Shown: positions 7,897 through 15,977 of the stretch, in pieces
How positions within the stretch are numbered: the stretch's first letter is position 1
How the letters are laid out: every line of letters starts with the position of its first letter
Source of the DNA: JANOQP01 sp044227705
Lineage (GTDB): Bacteria; Bacteroidota; Bacteroidia; Chitinophagales; Saprospiraceae
Length of the DNA: 22,067 nucleotides
Assembly: GCA_044227705.1 (NCBI GenBank)
Contig: JBGAWE010000060.1
Span: 1-22,067, forward strand
Reading direction: 5' to 3'
Position numbers and translations under genes: made by a program
Notes under the pieces: generated by a model
What the model saw: the letters and a program-made list of their open reading frames with translations, nothing else
The model's database searches: none
Told to the model about the DNA's origin: nothing

Positions 7897-8892
7897 TCAG
7901 CCAAAGTCGATTTCGGTGTTGTCCCCAATGTTCAAGGACAGGTTCATCCCCTTGATTTCAGAGTCCGCGCCGATGACCGAATGGCGCAGTTGCACCTCGT
8001 CGAGCCGAGCGAATGGCCCGACGATGGACTCCTTCACAATGCTCGACTGGATGTTCGCATCGTTGCCGATGGTGACGTGCGGGCCGATGATTGAATTGGA
8101 AATCTTGCAGTTCTCGCCGATGGCGACGGGGTGGATGATGATGGTGTTGTCGAACGCGGGGAGGTCGCCGGGCGAGTAGCCCTCGCGCGAGAGGAGCATC
8201 GCATTCGTCTCGAGGAGCACTTGTTTCCGGCCGCAGTCGTACCAGTTGTTGACTGGCAGCACTTTCATCGGCACGCCCTGCTCGACGAGCTTTTGCAGCG
8301 CATCGGTCAACTGGAACTCGCCGACCGTCCTTTCTCCTCCTTTTATCAAGTTTTCGATGGCGAAAAGGAGCCGCGTCACCTCCGTGATTTTGTAGAGGCC
8401 GACGAGGGCCATGTTCGACTTCGGGATGTTCGGCTTCTCGACCAGCCGCGTGACCATCCCAGCGGCGTCGAACTCGGCCACGCCGAAATCGCGCGGGTCG
8501 GCCACTTTTTTGATGCCAAGGCAACTGGTCGGCTCATCGAGGAAGGTCTGGAGGTTGACGTCGAAGATGGTGTCGCCGAAGGCGATGAACACCTCCTCCT
8601 CGTCCTCGATGGCCTCGCGCGCCATCCAGACGGCGTGGGCCGACCCCTCGCGGTTTTCCTGAAAGACAAACTCCATGTTCAGTGTCGGGTACCGGGCCTC
8701 GATGAACCGCTGCATCTTGTCGCCGAGGTAGCCGATGACGAACACGAAATCGACCACGCCCGCCGCCACCAATTTGTCGATGATGAAACAGATGATGGGC
8801 TTGCCCGCGACCGGCATGAGCGGCTTCGGCTGCGTGTAGGTGTGCGGGCGGAGGCGCGTGCCCGCCCCGGCGACGGGGATGATGGCTTTCAT
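7897..8892 (-). CDS. Sugar-1-phosphate nucleotidyltransferase with left-handed beta-helix tail
   Basis: The product is 331 residues. It opens MKAIIPVAGAGTRLRP, the nucleotide-binding loop of the NTP_transferase family, with the catalytic-site lysine K23 (QPKPLMPVAGKP). GSAHAVW, FGDTIF and LVEKP motifs follow. The last roughly 85 residues (HPVAIGENCKISNSIIGPHV onward) are hexapeptide repeats of a left-handed beta-helix, as in RmlA-long, GlmU-like or GlgC-like enzymes. It makes an NDP-sugar from NTP and a sugar 1-phosphate; glucose-1-phosphate thymidylyl- or uridylyltransferase is the likely class, but the exact substrate is not certain. The ATG at 8892 fits the family start; upstream codons are not conserved. 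The 5' leader is almost entirely a strong hairpin (8899-8940). The glucosaminidase gene 53 bp upstream may be co-transcribed. Confidence 0.88.
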   Translation of the reverse strand: MKAIIPVAGAGTRLRPHTYTQPKPLMPVAGKPIICFIIDKLVAAGVVDFVFVIGYLGDKMQRFIEARYPTLNMEFVFQENREGSAHAVWMAREAIEDEEEVFIAFGDTIFDVNLQTFLDEPTSCLGIKKVADPRDFGVAEFDAAGMVTRLVEKPNIPKSNMALVGLYKITEVTRLLFAIENLIKGGERTVGEFQLTDALQKLVEQGVPMKVLPVNNWYDCGRKQVLLETNAMLLSREGYSPGDLPAFDNTIIIHPVAIGENCKISNSIIGPHVTIGNDANIQSSIVKESIVGPFARLDEVQLRHSVIGADSEIKGMNLSLNIGDNTEIDFG

Positions 8893-8898
8893 GTGCGT

Positions 8899-8940
8899 GA
8901 GTTTTGCGCGGGATGCGTGGGCAGACCCCGCGCAAAACTC
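8899..8940 (-). promoter_or_regulatory. Perfect 14-bp stem-loop directly before the nucleotidyltransferase start
   Basis: Positions 8899-8912 and 8927-8940 are exact inverted copies (arm GAGTTTTGCGCGGG), with a 14-base loop. In the minus-strand transcript the stem ends six bases before the ATG at 8892. It begins just after the stop of the upstream glucosaminidase gene. No T run follows, so a classical terminator is unlikely. A translation-control or mRNA-stability hairpin, or a weak attenuator, fits better. Confidence 0.6.
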
Positions 8941-8945
8941 GCCTG

Positions 8946-9665
8946 TCAGAACTTGTTTTGGTCGATTTCCTCCAGTTGAAATTGCCCGACCGCCTGCTTC
9001 GCCATCTGCTCGAAGCCGGGAACGGGCGAGTAGCCGCCTCGCGCCAGCCCTTCGAGCCATGCCCGCCAGTCGCCGCCCGCCGATTTTTTCAGGCCCGAAA
9101 ACCGCTGCTCGATGTACAGGCTGTTGGCGCGGAAGCTGTCCCAGGGCGTCTTGAATCGCGCCCATTTCTGCCCGTTTTTGTCGAAAAAGACCCCGCTCTG
9201 CGCGGGAGAGCCATCGGGCAAGAGGAAGAAGTTGTTCGCCTCCCGAGCCGGTGCGCACTGCCCTGCCTGGCTCTCGACGAGTGCCGCTGCGAGGATGACC
9301 GATGCCGGGATGTCGAACTTCCTTTGCTCGCCGAGCGCGACCGGTGCGAACCGTTTGAGGAAGGCCATCGCCGCCGCCTCGTCGAAGTTTGCAACCACCT
9401 CGCCGCCACTTTTTTGGATGATTTTCATCTCGTCGCGCCGTTCGCCGGGCTGGCTGCCAAGGTTTTCGGTGTAATGGATTTGCCCGCTCGGCTGCGCGAC
9501 GGGGGCCTCGGTCGGCCGCGCCGGTCGGGTCTTCCGTTCGGTGGCTTCTGCCTTCAAACCGGCGCGGAGGATGGCCGCCACGAACAGCCCGGCGAGCGCG
9601 AAGCCGAACCAGTGCCTTCCAAAAAAGGACTGGCGGCCTTGTTGAAAATCTTTTCCCGTCTTCAT
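8946..9665 (-). CDS. Membrane-anchored glucosaminidase (GH73-like peptidoglycan hydrolase)
   Basis: The product is 239 residues. A short basic N-terminus is followed by one transmembrane segment (about 19-36, WFGFALAGLFVAAILRAG), then a Pro/Thr/Arg-rich linker to about residue 95. The C-terminal domain matches mannosyl-glycoprotein endo-beta-N-acetylglucosaminidase (glucosaminidase, PF01832). It shows FLKRFAPVALGEQRKFDIPASVILAAALVES with the probable catalytic E131, then NNFFLL and the WARFKTPWDSFRANSLYI stretch. This family cuts the N-acetylglucosaminyl bond of peptidoglycan and helps in cell separation or wall turnover; the anchor places it on the periplasmic face of the inner membrane. The ATG at 9665 is chosen; a TTG two codons upstream is less likely. 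Its promoter is probably the TACATTTG element at 9762-9755. Confidence 0.82.
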   Translation of the reverse strand: MKTGKDFQQGRQSFFGRHWFGFALAGLFVAAILRAGLKAEATERKTRPARPTEAPVAQPSGQIHYTENLGSQPGERRDEMKIIQKSGGEVVANFDEAAAMAFLKRFAPVALGEQRKFDIPASVILAAALVESQAGQCAPAREANNFFLLPDGSPAQSGVFFDKNGQKWARFKTPWDSFRANSLYIEQRFSGLKKSAGGDWRAWLEGLARGGYSPVPGFEQMAKQAVGQFQLEEIDQNKF

Positions 9666-9754
9666 AAACAAACTGTGTGTTTAATAAAATTTTTGCCCTA
9701 AAATAGACGCAAAATGAATAGAAAAGTTTCCAGCCAGTCCGAAAATCTTTGGGG

Positions 9755-9762
9755 CAAATGTA
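9755..9762 (-). promoter_or_regulatory. Bacteroidota-type -7 element for the glucosaminidase gene
   Basis: On the minus strand these bases read TACATTTG, an exact match to the Bacteroidota -7 consensus TAnnTTTG, 90 bases before the ATG at 9665. The surrounding 140 bp is strikingly AT-rich for this GC-rich genome. No clear TTG -33 element is visible at the expected distance, so support is from the -7 box and the context only. Confidence 0.45.
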
Positions 9763-9769
9763 AAACTAA

Positions 9770-9803
9770 TTGTGTTTTTAAAAAGCACTGAAATTTATTT
9801 TTG
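9770..9803 (+). promoter_or_regulatory. Bacteroidota-type promoter for the two-barrel secreted protein gene
   Basis: TATTTTTG at 9796-9803 fits the TAnnTTTG -7 consensus, and a TTG at 9770-9772 lies 23 bases upstream, within the accepted -33 to -7 spacing. Transcription would begin near 9810, giving a leader of about 125 bases that contains the hairpin repeat at 9823-9856. Together with the minus-strand element at 9755-9762 this makes a divergent promoter region. Confidence 0.5.
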
Positions 9804-9822
9804 ACCCGACACTGACCATGCC

Positions 9823-9856
9823 CGGCCGTTGCTGGCGAGGACGCCAACAACGGCCG
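9823..9856 (+). repeat. Hairpin repeat, copy 1 (GGCGAGGA type)
   Basis: A 9-bp stem (9823-9831 with 9848-9856), one mismatch, then a 5-bp stem (9833-9837 with 9842-9846) and an AGGA loop. The 23 bases 9833-9855 recur with one difference at 15852-15874. It lies in the 5' leader of the two-barrel protein gene. It resembles a REP-type dispersed palindrome. Confidence 0.7.
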
Positions 9857-9935
9857 TTCGACGGAAATGAATTTCCGTGCTGCCGGGCTACTTTTACGCC
9901 GTCCCCCCGCACTGGCGATTCAAACACTCGCTCCC

Positions 9936-12900
9936 ATGCAACAGCTTGCCGCGCGGTTCCTTTTCCTCATCCTTCTCCTCGGAAAAACCCTTCTCTCGCA
10001 GCCGACCTTCACGGCCGACGACCTCGTTCCGCCCTACAGCGGTCCCTTCCGGGCGGGCGTGAACCCGGGGGCGCACCCGCCCTTCACCGATTTCCAACTG
10101 GCCGATTTGAGCGCGGGAAACCCCGCCCTCTCCGTCGACGGCGTGGGCTGCACGGCTTGGCGGCCCGGTCTTTTCGAGCATTTTTTGGAGGACTACGGCT
10201 ACGACGCCCGCGCCGCCGAGTTCGACCACGCCTATTCGCTCGGGCTACGCGAGAACACGGTGATTGTCGGCTTCCCGAGCGAGGCCCACCGCGACCACAC
10301 GCAGTTTTGCCCCGGTGTCGAGAGCACGCTTTTTTCAAATTTATACGAGCCGATTTGGGACGGCGGCGCGAACGGCACGCCTGTCAACGAGCAGAACCAC
10401 TTCGCCCTCTACCTCTGGAAGGCCGCCCAGCAGTACAAAAAGCACGTCCGGTTTTGGGAAATCTGGAACGAGCCGGGCTTCGACTACACCTTTCTGAAGG
10501 GCTACCTCCTCCCCGGCCAGCCCGGCAACTGGTGGGAAAACAACCCCGACCCCTGCGACTACAAGCTCCGCGCCCCGATACACCAATATATAAGGACGCT
10601 GCGAATCGCCTACGAGGTGCTGAAAACGGCCGACCCCGACGCCTACGTCCTCTGCGGCGGCGTGGGCTACCCGAGCTTCCTCGACGCGATTTTGCGCAAC
10701 ACCGACAACCCGGCCGACGGCTCCGTGACCCCTGATTTTCCAAAAAAAGGCGGCGCCTATTTCGACGTCCTCGGCTTCCACGCCTACCCGCACTTCGACG
10801 CGAGCACCCAGCAGTTCAACGACGTGACCCAGCAGTTCGATTATTTCCGCCACTCCGACGGTGCGGCCGACGGCATCGGCGTGGTGAAAAAAAGGTTCGA
10901 AAAAGTGCTGACCGACCGAGGCTACGACGGCACGACGCATCCCAAAAAACTCTGGACCATCACCGAGTCGAACATCCCGCGCAAGCCCTTTGCCTTCCCG
11001 CTCGGCTCGGCCGAGGCGCAACGTAATTATGTCATCAAAGCATGGGTTGAGTGCCTGCGCGAAGGCTTCCTTCAAAACCACGTCTACGCCTTCTCGGAGG
11101 AGGCCGAGTTCGACAAGGCGACCAGCGAGTTCGATTTGATGGGCCTTTATAAAAAGCTGGATTTCAATGACTTGTACCATCAGCGAGTCAACGACGAGGG
11201 CGTGGCCCTGCGCTCAGCAAATCTGATTTTGTTCGGCAAAAAATTCGACGCGGCGCGAACGGCGTCCCTGAATCTGCCCCCCTCGGTCGGCGGCGCAGCG
11301 GTGAAAGACGATGCCGGAAATTTCACCTACGTCCTCTGGGCAAAGACGAAAACCGACCTCTCGGAGGCGGCGACGGCGTTTTTCACCTTCCCAAACGGCC
11401 TAGTCGCGGGCGAGCTTTTGCGGCGCGAATGGGATTTTTCGAGAAGCCAAATCACGCAGACCGCCTCGCCGCTCGGGCCGATTCAACTGACCGCCGCGCC
11501 GGTTTTCTTCTCGGAAAAAAGCCTCTCGCTCTCAAAGTACGCGGGCTGTGCGCCGCTGACCGTCCAGTTTTCAGACCAGTCGGGCGTGCCTTCGGCGACG
11601 ACGAACTGGACGTTCTCGGGCGGCAGCCCGGCCAGCTCGACCGCCTCGGCGGGCAGCACAACTTTCTCGCAATCAGGCACTTACGAGGTTTTGCTCGAAA
11701 AAAAGAACACCGCCGGGCAGGTTGTTTTTTCCAAAAAAGAGGTCGTGGCGGTAGGCGAAAAACCAACGGCCGCTTTCTCGGCGACCGAGGCTGGCGCGGT
11801 GCTCTTCTTGAAAAATTCGGCCAGCTCGAACACGCAGAACTTCGACTGGAACTTCGGCGACGGCACGGCGAGCGACGACCCGAACCCCGTCCACGTTTTC
11901 TATCAATCGGGCAATTTTTCGGTCAAGCTGACGGCCTCCAATCTCTGCGGAAATTCAACCCAATCGATTGACTATCAAATAGTTGCGCCCTCTTTGACGA
12001 TGCTCGCACAGACGGCCGACGAGTCCGTGCCGCCGAACGACCACCCGTTTCGGCCGGGGGTGATTAGCCGGTACGCGCCCGGTTGGAGTGACGAGCAGCA
12101 GGCCGACATAGCCGCCGGGAATTTTTTGAAAAACGTCGAAGGTGCGGGGGTGAAAACCCTCAAGGTGCCGCTGCCGCAGGACTTCGTGGAGACCTTCGGC
12201 TACGACATCCGGCTGGCGACTTTTCAGCATTATCTCAACCTAGACTTGCAGGAGAACACGGCCGTCCTCGGCTTCCCCTCGCCGCTCGACGTGGAGACAT
12301 GGCCGTTTTGCGCGACCGATAAGCCGGTGATTTTCAAAGACTTGTATCGAGAAATTTGGGACGGGGGCCTCAACGGAACGCCCGTCAACGAGCTGAACCC
12401 GTTTGCCAACTACGTCTGGAACGTCGTCAACACCTATAAAAATCAGGTCAGGTTTTGGCAGGTCTACGACGGCGTCGACACCGATTTTTCGGGCAAGCAC
12501 GGCTGGCTCCCGCCCGGCGAACCGGGCAACTGGTGGGACAACGACCCCGAGCCGTGCGACATGAGCCTCCATGCCCCGGCGCAGTATTACATCAGGATGC
12601 TGCGAATCGCCTATGAAATCGTCCACGCGACTGACCCGGACGGGCTGGTTTTGGTGGGCGGCATCGGCTTCCCGAGCTTCCTCGACGTCGTTCTGCGCAA
12701 CACCGACAACCCCGGGAATTTACCCACCGACGGCGGGCCAGCGACCAACCCGCCCGGCTCTGTTCAGCCCGGATATTTGAAAAAAGGCGGGGCGTTTTTC
12801 GACGCAATTGGTTTCAACGAATATCCGTTTGTGGACGGTTCAACAAAATATTACGACACAAATATTGGCCATTTTGTTTACAAAAGGCACTCGGACGCTG

Positions 12901-14885
12901 CGGCTGACGGAATCTTGTTGCAGAAGAAGCGGTTCGACGACGTGCTGAAAAATCGCGGCTATGACGGGTCGGCGCACCCCCAGAAAATCTGGCTCGTCAG
13001 CGAGACGGGCGTGGCGCGGCAGGTTTTTCAGGACTATTTCGGCGGTCCTGAAGCCCAGCGTAACTGGCTCTTGAAGGCTTGGATTGCCGCCCAAAAAGAG
13101 GGCTTCGCCCAGATGTCCGTCTTTGATTTGAGCGAGGCGAAAGAGCCGGGCACGGCCGATTTCGCCTCCGATTTGATGGGGCTTTACGAGACCATCCAGT
13201 CGAAACAGCCATACGACGCGGAGAAGACCGACCTCGGCACTGCCTATCAAACCGCCAGTCTTTTGCTTTTCAAACAAAGTTTTGACGCGCAAAAAACCGC
13301 CTCGCTCAACCTTCCGGCGGGCGTTCGCGGCGCGGCTTTCAAGGATGTTTTCGGGAAGTTCACATTCGCCCTCTGGGCCGAGACCTCGGTCGACAACTCG
13401 GAGGTCTCGGCGGCCAATTTTCAGTTTCCGACCGGCTCCGTCGGCCCGAACCTGACGCGGTTCGAGTGGGATTTTTCAAAGACAAAAACGACCGCCAGCC
13501 AGCCGACCGCCGCGCCTATCGCGCTGACGGCCGTGCCGATTTTCCTCTCTGAAAACACCTCGCCGCTGGCCCAGCCGCTGGCCCTTTTTTCGGCGGACAC
13601 GACGGAAGGCTGCGCCGGTCTCGTGGTCAAATTCCACGACCAATCGCTCAACTCCACGGGGCGAAATTGGTCGTTCCCCGGCGGCAACCCGGCCAGCTCG
13701 AGCGACCTAAACCCGGCCGTAACTTATTCAACGACAGGCAGTTACGCCGTTTCGCTGACGGCCAGCAGCCCGCTCGGCGAGCATCAAAAAAAGGAGCTTG
13801 ACTTCATCCAAATCAACCCGCCGCCGGTGGCCGGTTTCGACATAAAACTGGTCGGGGCGCAGGCTGATTTCACGAACACCAGCTCGCCCGACGCGGACTT
13901 CATCAAGTGGATTTTTTGGGACGGGGCGGTCGAGTTCGGCTTCACGCCGAGCCGGTTTTTCATCAGCAACGGCGACTACCCGCTGACCCTCGTCGCCTTC
14001 AACGAGTGTGGCTCGGACACTTTGACGAAAATCATCAGCATCCACCTCGCGCCGGTCGCGGGCTTCAACGTGCTGCTGCCGGGGGCCTGCAACCAGTTCT
14101 CTGTTGGGATGCAGGACGCTTCTTTCAGCTCGCCGGACGGGTGGCTGTGGTCGTTCCCCGGCGGCAGCCCGGCCAGCTCGATCGAGCAATTTCCGACTGT
14201 CGCATACCCCGGGCCGGGGACTTACACGGCGACGCTCGTCGTGCAAAACCAGTTCGGCGCCGATACGATTTCGAAGACCTTTTCGCTGACAAATGCAGTC
14301 TATAACCAGCTCAAACCGACGGTTTGCGCTGGCGGAAAATTTGAAGTCGCCGGGCATATCTTCGACAAAAACAAGCCGTCGGGCGAGGTCGTCTTGCCCG
14401 GCGCGAGCGTGGCGGGCTGCGATTCCATCATCGTCGTCGAGCTGAAATTCGAGCAGCCGCCGGTGACGAATTTGGCGGTGACCATCTTTTCAGGCCAGAG
14501 CTATCTTTTTGACAATCAACAACTTACGGCCTCTGGAATCTATTTCGACACGGTGAAGACGGCGGTTGGCTGCGACTCTGTTTTGATTCTCACGCTCGAT
14601 GTTTTGGTAAAAACAGGAGAGCCGGGTGCGGCCGCTTCAACCATGAAAATCAGCCCGAACCCGGCGGCGGGCGACGCAGTGCTCGAATGGGCGGCGGCGG
14701 GCGGCGGAGAGGCTTTGGTTGAATCCTTTTCGCTCGACGGGCGGAAGATTTTTGAAGAAAAGGCCTCGGCGGCGGCCGGGCAGAATTTCATGAAAATGCC
14801 CGCTTCGAACTGGCCGCCCGGCATCTATCGGATCCGGTTGACGGACGCGGGAGGAAGCCGTTGGGCAAGTTTCGTCCGGATTTGA
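9936..14885 (+). CDS. Large secreted protein: two tandem glycosidase-like barrels, PKD domains, T9SS tail
   Basis: The product is 1649 residues, starting with a Sec signal peptide (MQQLAARFLFLILLLGKTLLSQ). Order: barrel A (about 25-527), two PKD-like modules (529-686), barrel B (about 688-1206), three PKD-like modules (1210-1450; FPGGxPASS replaces the GDG turn in some), a GCDS-type cysteine segment (1450-1558), and a type A T9SS sorting domain (from about 1570). Barrel A has clan GH-A hallmarks: RFWEIWNEP with probable acid/base E179, FHAYP with H282, and probable nucleophile E344 in WTITES; GH39-like families come closest by eye. Barrel B aligns throughout but has G846 at the acid/base position and N961 for H282, while E1023 is kept. 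Substrate is unknown, presumably an extracellular glycan. The ATG at 9936 begins the signal peptide; an earlier ATG at 9867 does not. The methyltransferase gene follows 39 bp later. Confidence 0.85.
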   Translation: MQQLAARFLFLILLLGKTLLSQPTFTADDLVPPYSGPFRAGVNPGAHPPFTDFQLADLSAGNPALSVDGVGCTAWRPGLFEHFLEDYGYDARAAEFDHAYSLGLRENTVIVGFPSEAHRDHTQFCPGVESTLFSNLYEPIWDGGANGTPVNEQNHFALYLWKAAQQYKKHVRFWEIWNEPGFDYTFLKGYLLPGQPGNWWENNPDPCDYKLRAPIHQYIRTLRIAYEVLKTADPDAYVLCGGVGYPSFLDAILRNTDNPADGSVTPDFPKKGGAYFDVLGFHAYPHFDASTQQFNDVTQQFDYFRHSDGAADGIGVVKKRFEKVLTDRGYDGTTHPKKLWTITESNIPRKPFAFPLGSAEAQRNYVIKAWVECLREGFLQNHVYAFSEEAEFDKATSEFDLMGLYKKLDFNDLYHQRVNDEGVALRSANLILFGKKFDAARTASLNLPPSVGGAAVKDDAGNFTYVLWAKTKTDLSEAATAFFTFPNGLVAGELLRREWDFSRSQITQTASPLGPIQLTAAPVFFSEKSLSLSKYAGCAPLTVQFSDQSGVPSATTNWTFSGGSPASSTASAGSTTFSQSGTYEVLLEKKNTAGQVVFSKKEVVAVGEKPTAAFSATEAGAVLFLKNSASSNTQNFDWNFGDGTASDDPNPVHVFYQSGNFSVKLTASNLCGNSTQSIDYQIVAPSLTMLAQTADESVPPNDHPFRPGVISRYAPGWSDEQQADIAAGNFLKNVEGAGVKTLKVPLPQDFVETFGYDIRLATFQHYLNLDLQENTAVLGFPSPLDVETWPFCATDKPVIFKDLYREIWDGGLNGTPVNELNPFANYVWNVVNTYKNQVRFWQVYDGVDTDFSGKHGWLPPGEPGNWWDNDPEPCDMSLHAPAQYYIRMLRIAYEIVHATDPDGLVLVGGIGFPSFLDVVLRNTDNPGNLPTDGGPATNPPGSVQPGYLKKGGAFFDAIGFNEYPFVDGSTKYYDTNIGHFVYKRHSDAAADGILLQKKRFDDVLKNRGYDGSAHPQKIWLVSETGVARQVFQDYFGGPEAQRNWLLKAWIAAQKEGFAQMSVFDLSEAKEPGTADFASDLMGLYETIQSKQPYDAEKTDLGTAYQTASLLLFKQSFDAQKTASLNLPAGVRGAAFKDVFGKFTFALWAETSVDNSEVSAANFQFPTGSVGPNLTRFEWDFSKTKTTASQPTAAPIALTAVPIFLSENTSPLAQPLALFSADTTEGCAGLVVKFHDQSLNSTGRNWSFPGGNPASSSDLNPAVTYSTTGSYAVSLTASSPLGEHQKKELDFIQINPPPVAGFDIKLVGAQADFTNTSSPDADFIKWIFWDGAVEFGFTPSRFFISNGDYPLTLVAFNECGSDTLTKIISIHLAPVAGFNVLLPGACNQFSVGMQDASFSSPDGWLWSFPGGSPASSIEQFPTVAYPGPGTYTATLVVQNQFGADTISKTFSLTNAVYNQLKPTVCAGGKFEVAGHIFDKNKPSGEVVLPGASVAGCDSIIVVELKFEQPPVTNLAVTIFSGQSYLFDNQQLTASGIYFDTVKTAVGCDSVLILTLDVLVKTGEPGAAASTMKISPNPAAGDAVLEWAAAGGGEALVESFSLDGRKIFEEKASAAAGQNFMKMPASNWPPGIYRIRLTDAGGSRWASFVRI
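10005..11515 (+). repeat. Internal duplication unit A (barrel A coding region)
   Basis: This stretch encodes the first barrel, with its probable catalytic residues intact. It aligns with unit B over its whole length, from the TADDLVPP start to the LTAAPVFFSE end. In the segment from YIRTLRIAYE to LRNTDNP I count 29 identities in 42 residues against unit B, so the two arose by an old in-gene duplication. Confidence 0.85.
12000..13556 (+). repeat. Internal duplication unit B (barrel B coding region, degenerate active site)
   Basis: This is the second copy of the barrel, from TADESVPP to LTAVPIFLSE. It carries an insertion relative to unit A near 12715-12765 (the PTDGGPATNPPGS segment). Two of three expected active-site positions are changed (RFWQVYDG for RFWEIWNE, FNEYP for FHAYP). 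The fold-related residues are kept, which suggests selection for binding or structure rather than decay. Confidence 0.85.
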
Positions 14886-14924
14886 GCGACCTTCGCCGCC
14901 GCATTTTTTCAAAAACAGCCACCG

Positions 14925-15845
14925 ATGCCGCTCCGAAAATGGCACCTCAAAGCCGTCGTGCAAAAGGCCATCTCCTTCCTCCCGAACAGCCAGCGGGTCA
15001 ATTTCCTTTTTCAAAAGCACATCACACGCGGCGTCCGGCTGACCGATGATTTTGTCGAGGACCGGCTCGGGCATGGGACGCGGCACCTACTTTTTTTCAA
15101 AAAACACAACTCTGCACCGCTCGGCCGGACGCTCGAACTCGGCACCGGTTGGTACCCGCTCGTGCCCGTGGCGATGTTCCTCGCGGGGGCCGAGGAGATC
15201 TTTTCCGTCGACATCGACCCGCTCTGCAACCGCGAGCGGACGGCGGCCACGGTCGCCTATTTTTTGAGGATGAAAAAGGACGGGCGGCTCGACCGCTTCG
15301 TGCCGGGCTGGCTGCCGGAGCGGCTGTCGGTTTTGGAGAAAATCGAGGCATTGCCCGGCCTCTCATTCCCTGAAATGCTCGAAATGTTGCAGTTTCGATT
15401 GTTGGTGGCAGATGCGAGAAGAATGGGTTTTCCAGACAATCATTTCGACCTGATTCACTCGAACAACACGTTCGAGCATGTCCACGCAGATATTTTGGAA
15501 GAAATATTGGCGGAGTTCGCCCGACTCGGCGGCGGTGTCCAATCGCATTTCATCGATTTGAGCGACCACTTCGCGCACCTGGACGGAGGCATCACGATTT
15601 ACAATTTCCTCCAATTTTCGGAACGAGAGTGGCGGTTCATCGACAACTCCGTGCAGCCGCAAAACCGGTTGCGCTGGCCAGACTACCGGGCAATGATTGA
15701 GCGGGCGGGGCTGAAAATCGTCGAGGAGGAAACGCGGCCGGGCGACCTCGCCGCCCTGCGGACGGTGCGACGGGCAACGGAGTTTCAGCAGTTTTCGGAG
15801 GTGGAGGCGGCAATCTCGCACGGGTATTTTGTGGTGAAGGAGTAG
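14925..15845 (+). CDS. Class I SAM-dependent methyltransferase-like protein
   Basis: The product is 306 residues with no signal peptide. The SAM-binding fold is visible: motif I TLELGTGWYPLVP (about residues 69-81), the acidic end of strand 2 in FSVDIDP, VADARRMGFPDNHFDLIHS, and the NNTFEHVHADILEEILAEFARL stretch typical of methyltransferase type 11/25 proteins. The C-terminal third contains an IYNFLQFSEREWRFIDN segment and a helix-rich end. The target is unknown; the nearest relatives by eye are those in cell-surface glycan or lipid modification clusters. It starts 39 bp after the two-barrel protein gene on the same strand, so it may be co-transcribed with it. A hairpin repeat follows its stop closely. 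Confidence 0.8.
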   Translation: MPLRKWHLKAVVQKAISFLPNSQRVNFLFQKHITRGVRLTDDFVEDRLGHGTRHLLFFKKHNSAPLGRTLELGTGWYPLVPVAMFLAGAEEIFSVDIDPLCNRERTAATVAYFLRMKKDGRLDRFVPGWLPERLSVLEKIEALPGLSFPEMLEMLQFRLLVADARRMGFPDNHFDLIHSNNTFEHVHADILEEILAEFARLGGGVQSHFIDLSDHFAHLDGGITIYNFLQFSEREWRFIDNSVQPQNRLRWPDYRAMIERAGLKIVEEETRPGDLAALRTVRRATEFQQFSEVEAAISHGYFVVKE

Positions 15846-15848
15846 GGG

Positions 15849-15874
15849 TGTTGGCGAGGATGCCAACAACGGCC
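15849..15874 (+). repeat. Hairpin repeat, copy 2 (GGCGAGGA type)
   Basis: A 7-bp stem (15849-15855 with 15862-15868), with a G-T pair inside it, closes the same AGGA loop as copy 1. Bases 15852-15874 match 9833-9855 at 22 of 23 positions; the outer stem of copy 1 is absent here. It starts 4 bases past the methyltransferase stop and lies 104 bases before the TPR protein start. Confidence 0.65.
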
Positions 15875-15977
15875 AGCAAGCGATTTCAACCCCGGCCATC
15901 GAGCAAACGGCCCAAAGTGGCGACGTTTTTGCTTCTCTCCACAGCCTCCCATGTGTGTTTCAAAAACGGTTTCCCGC

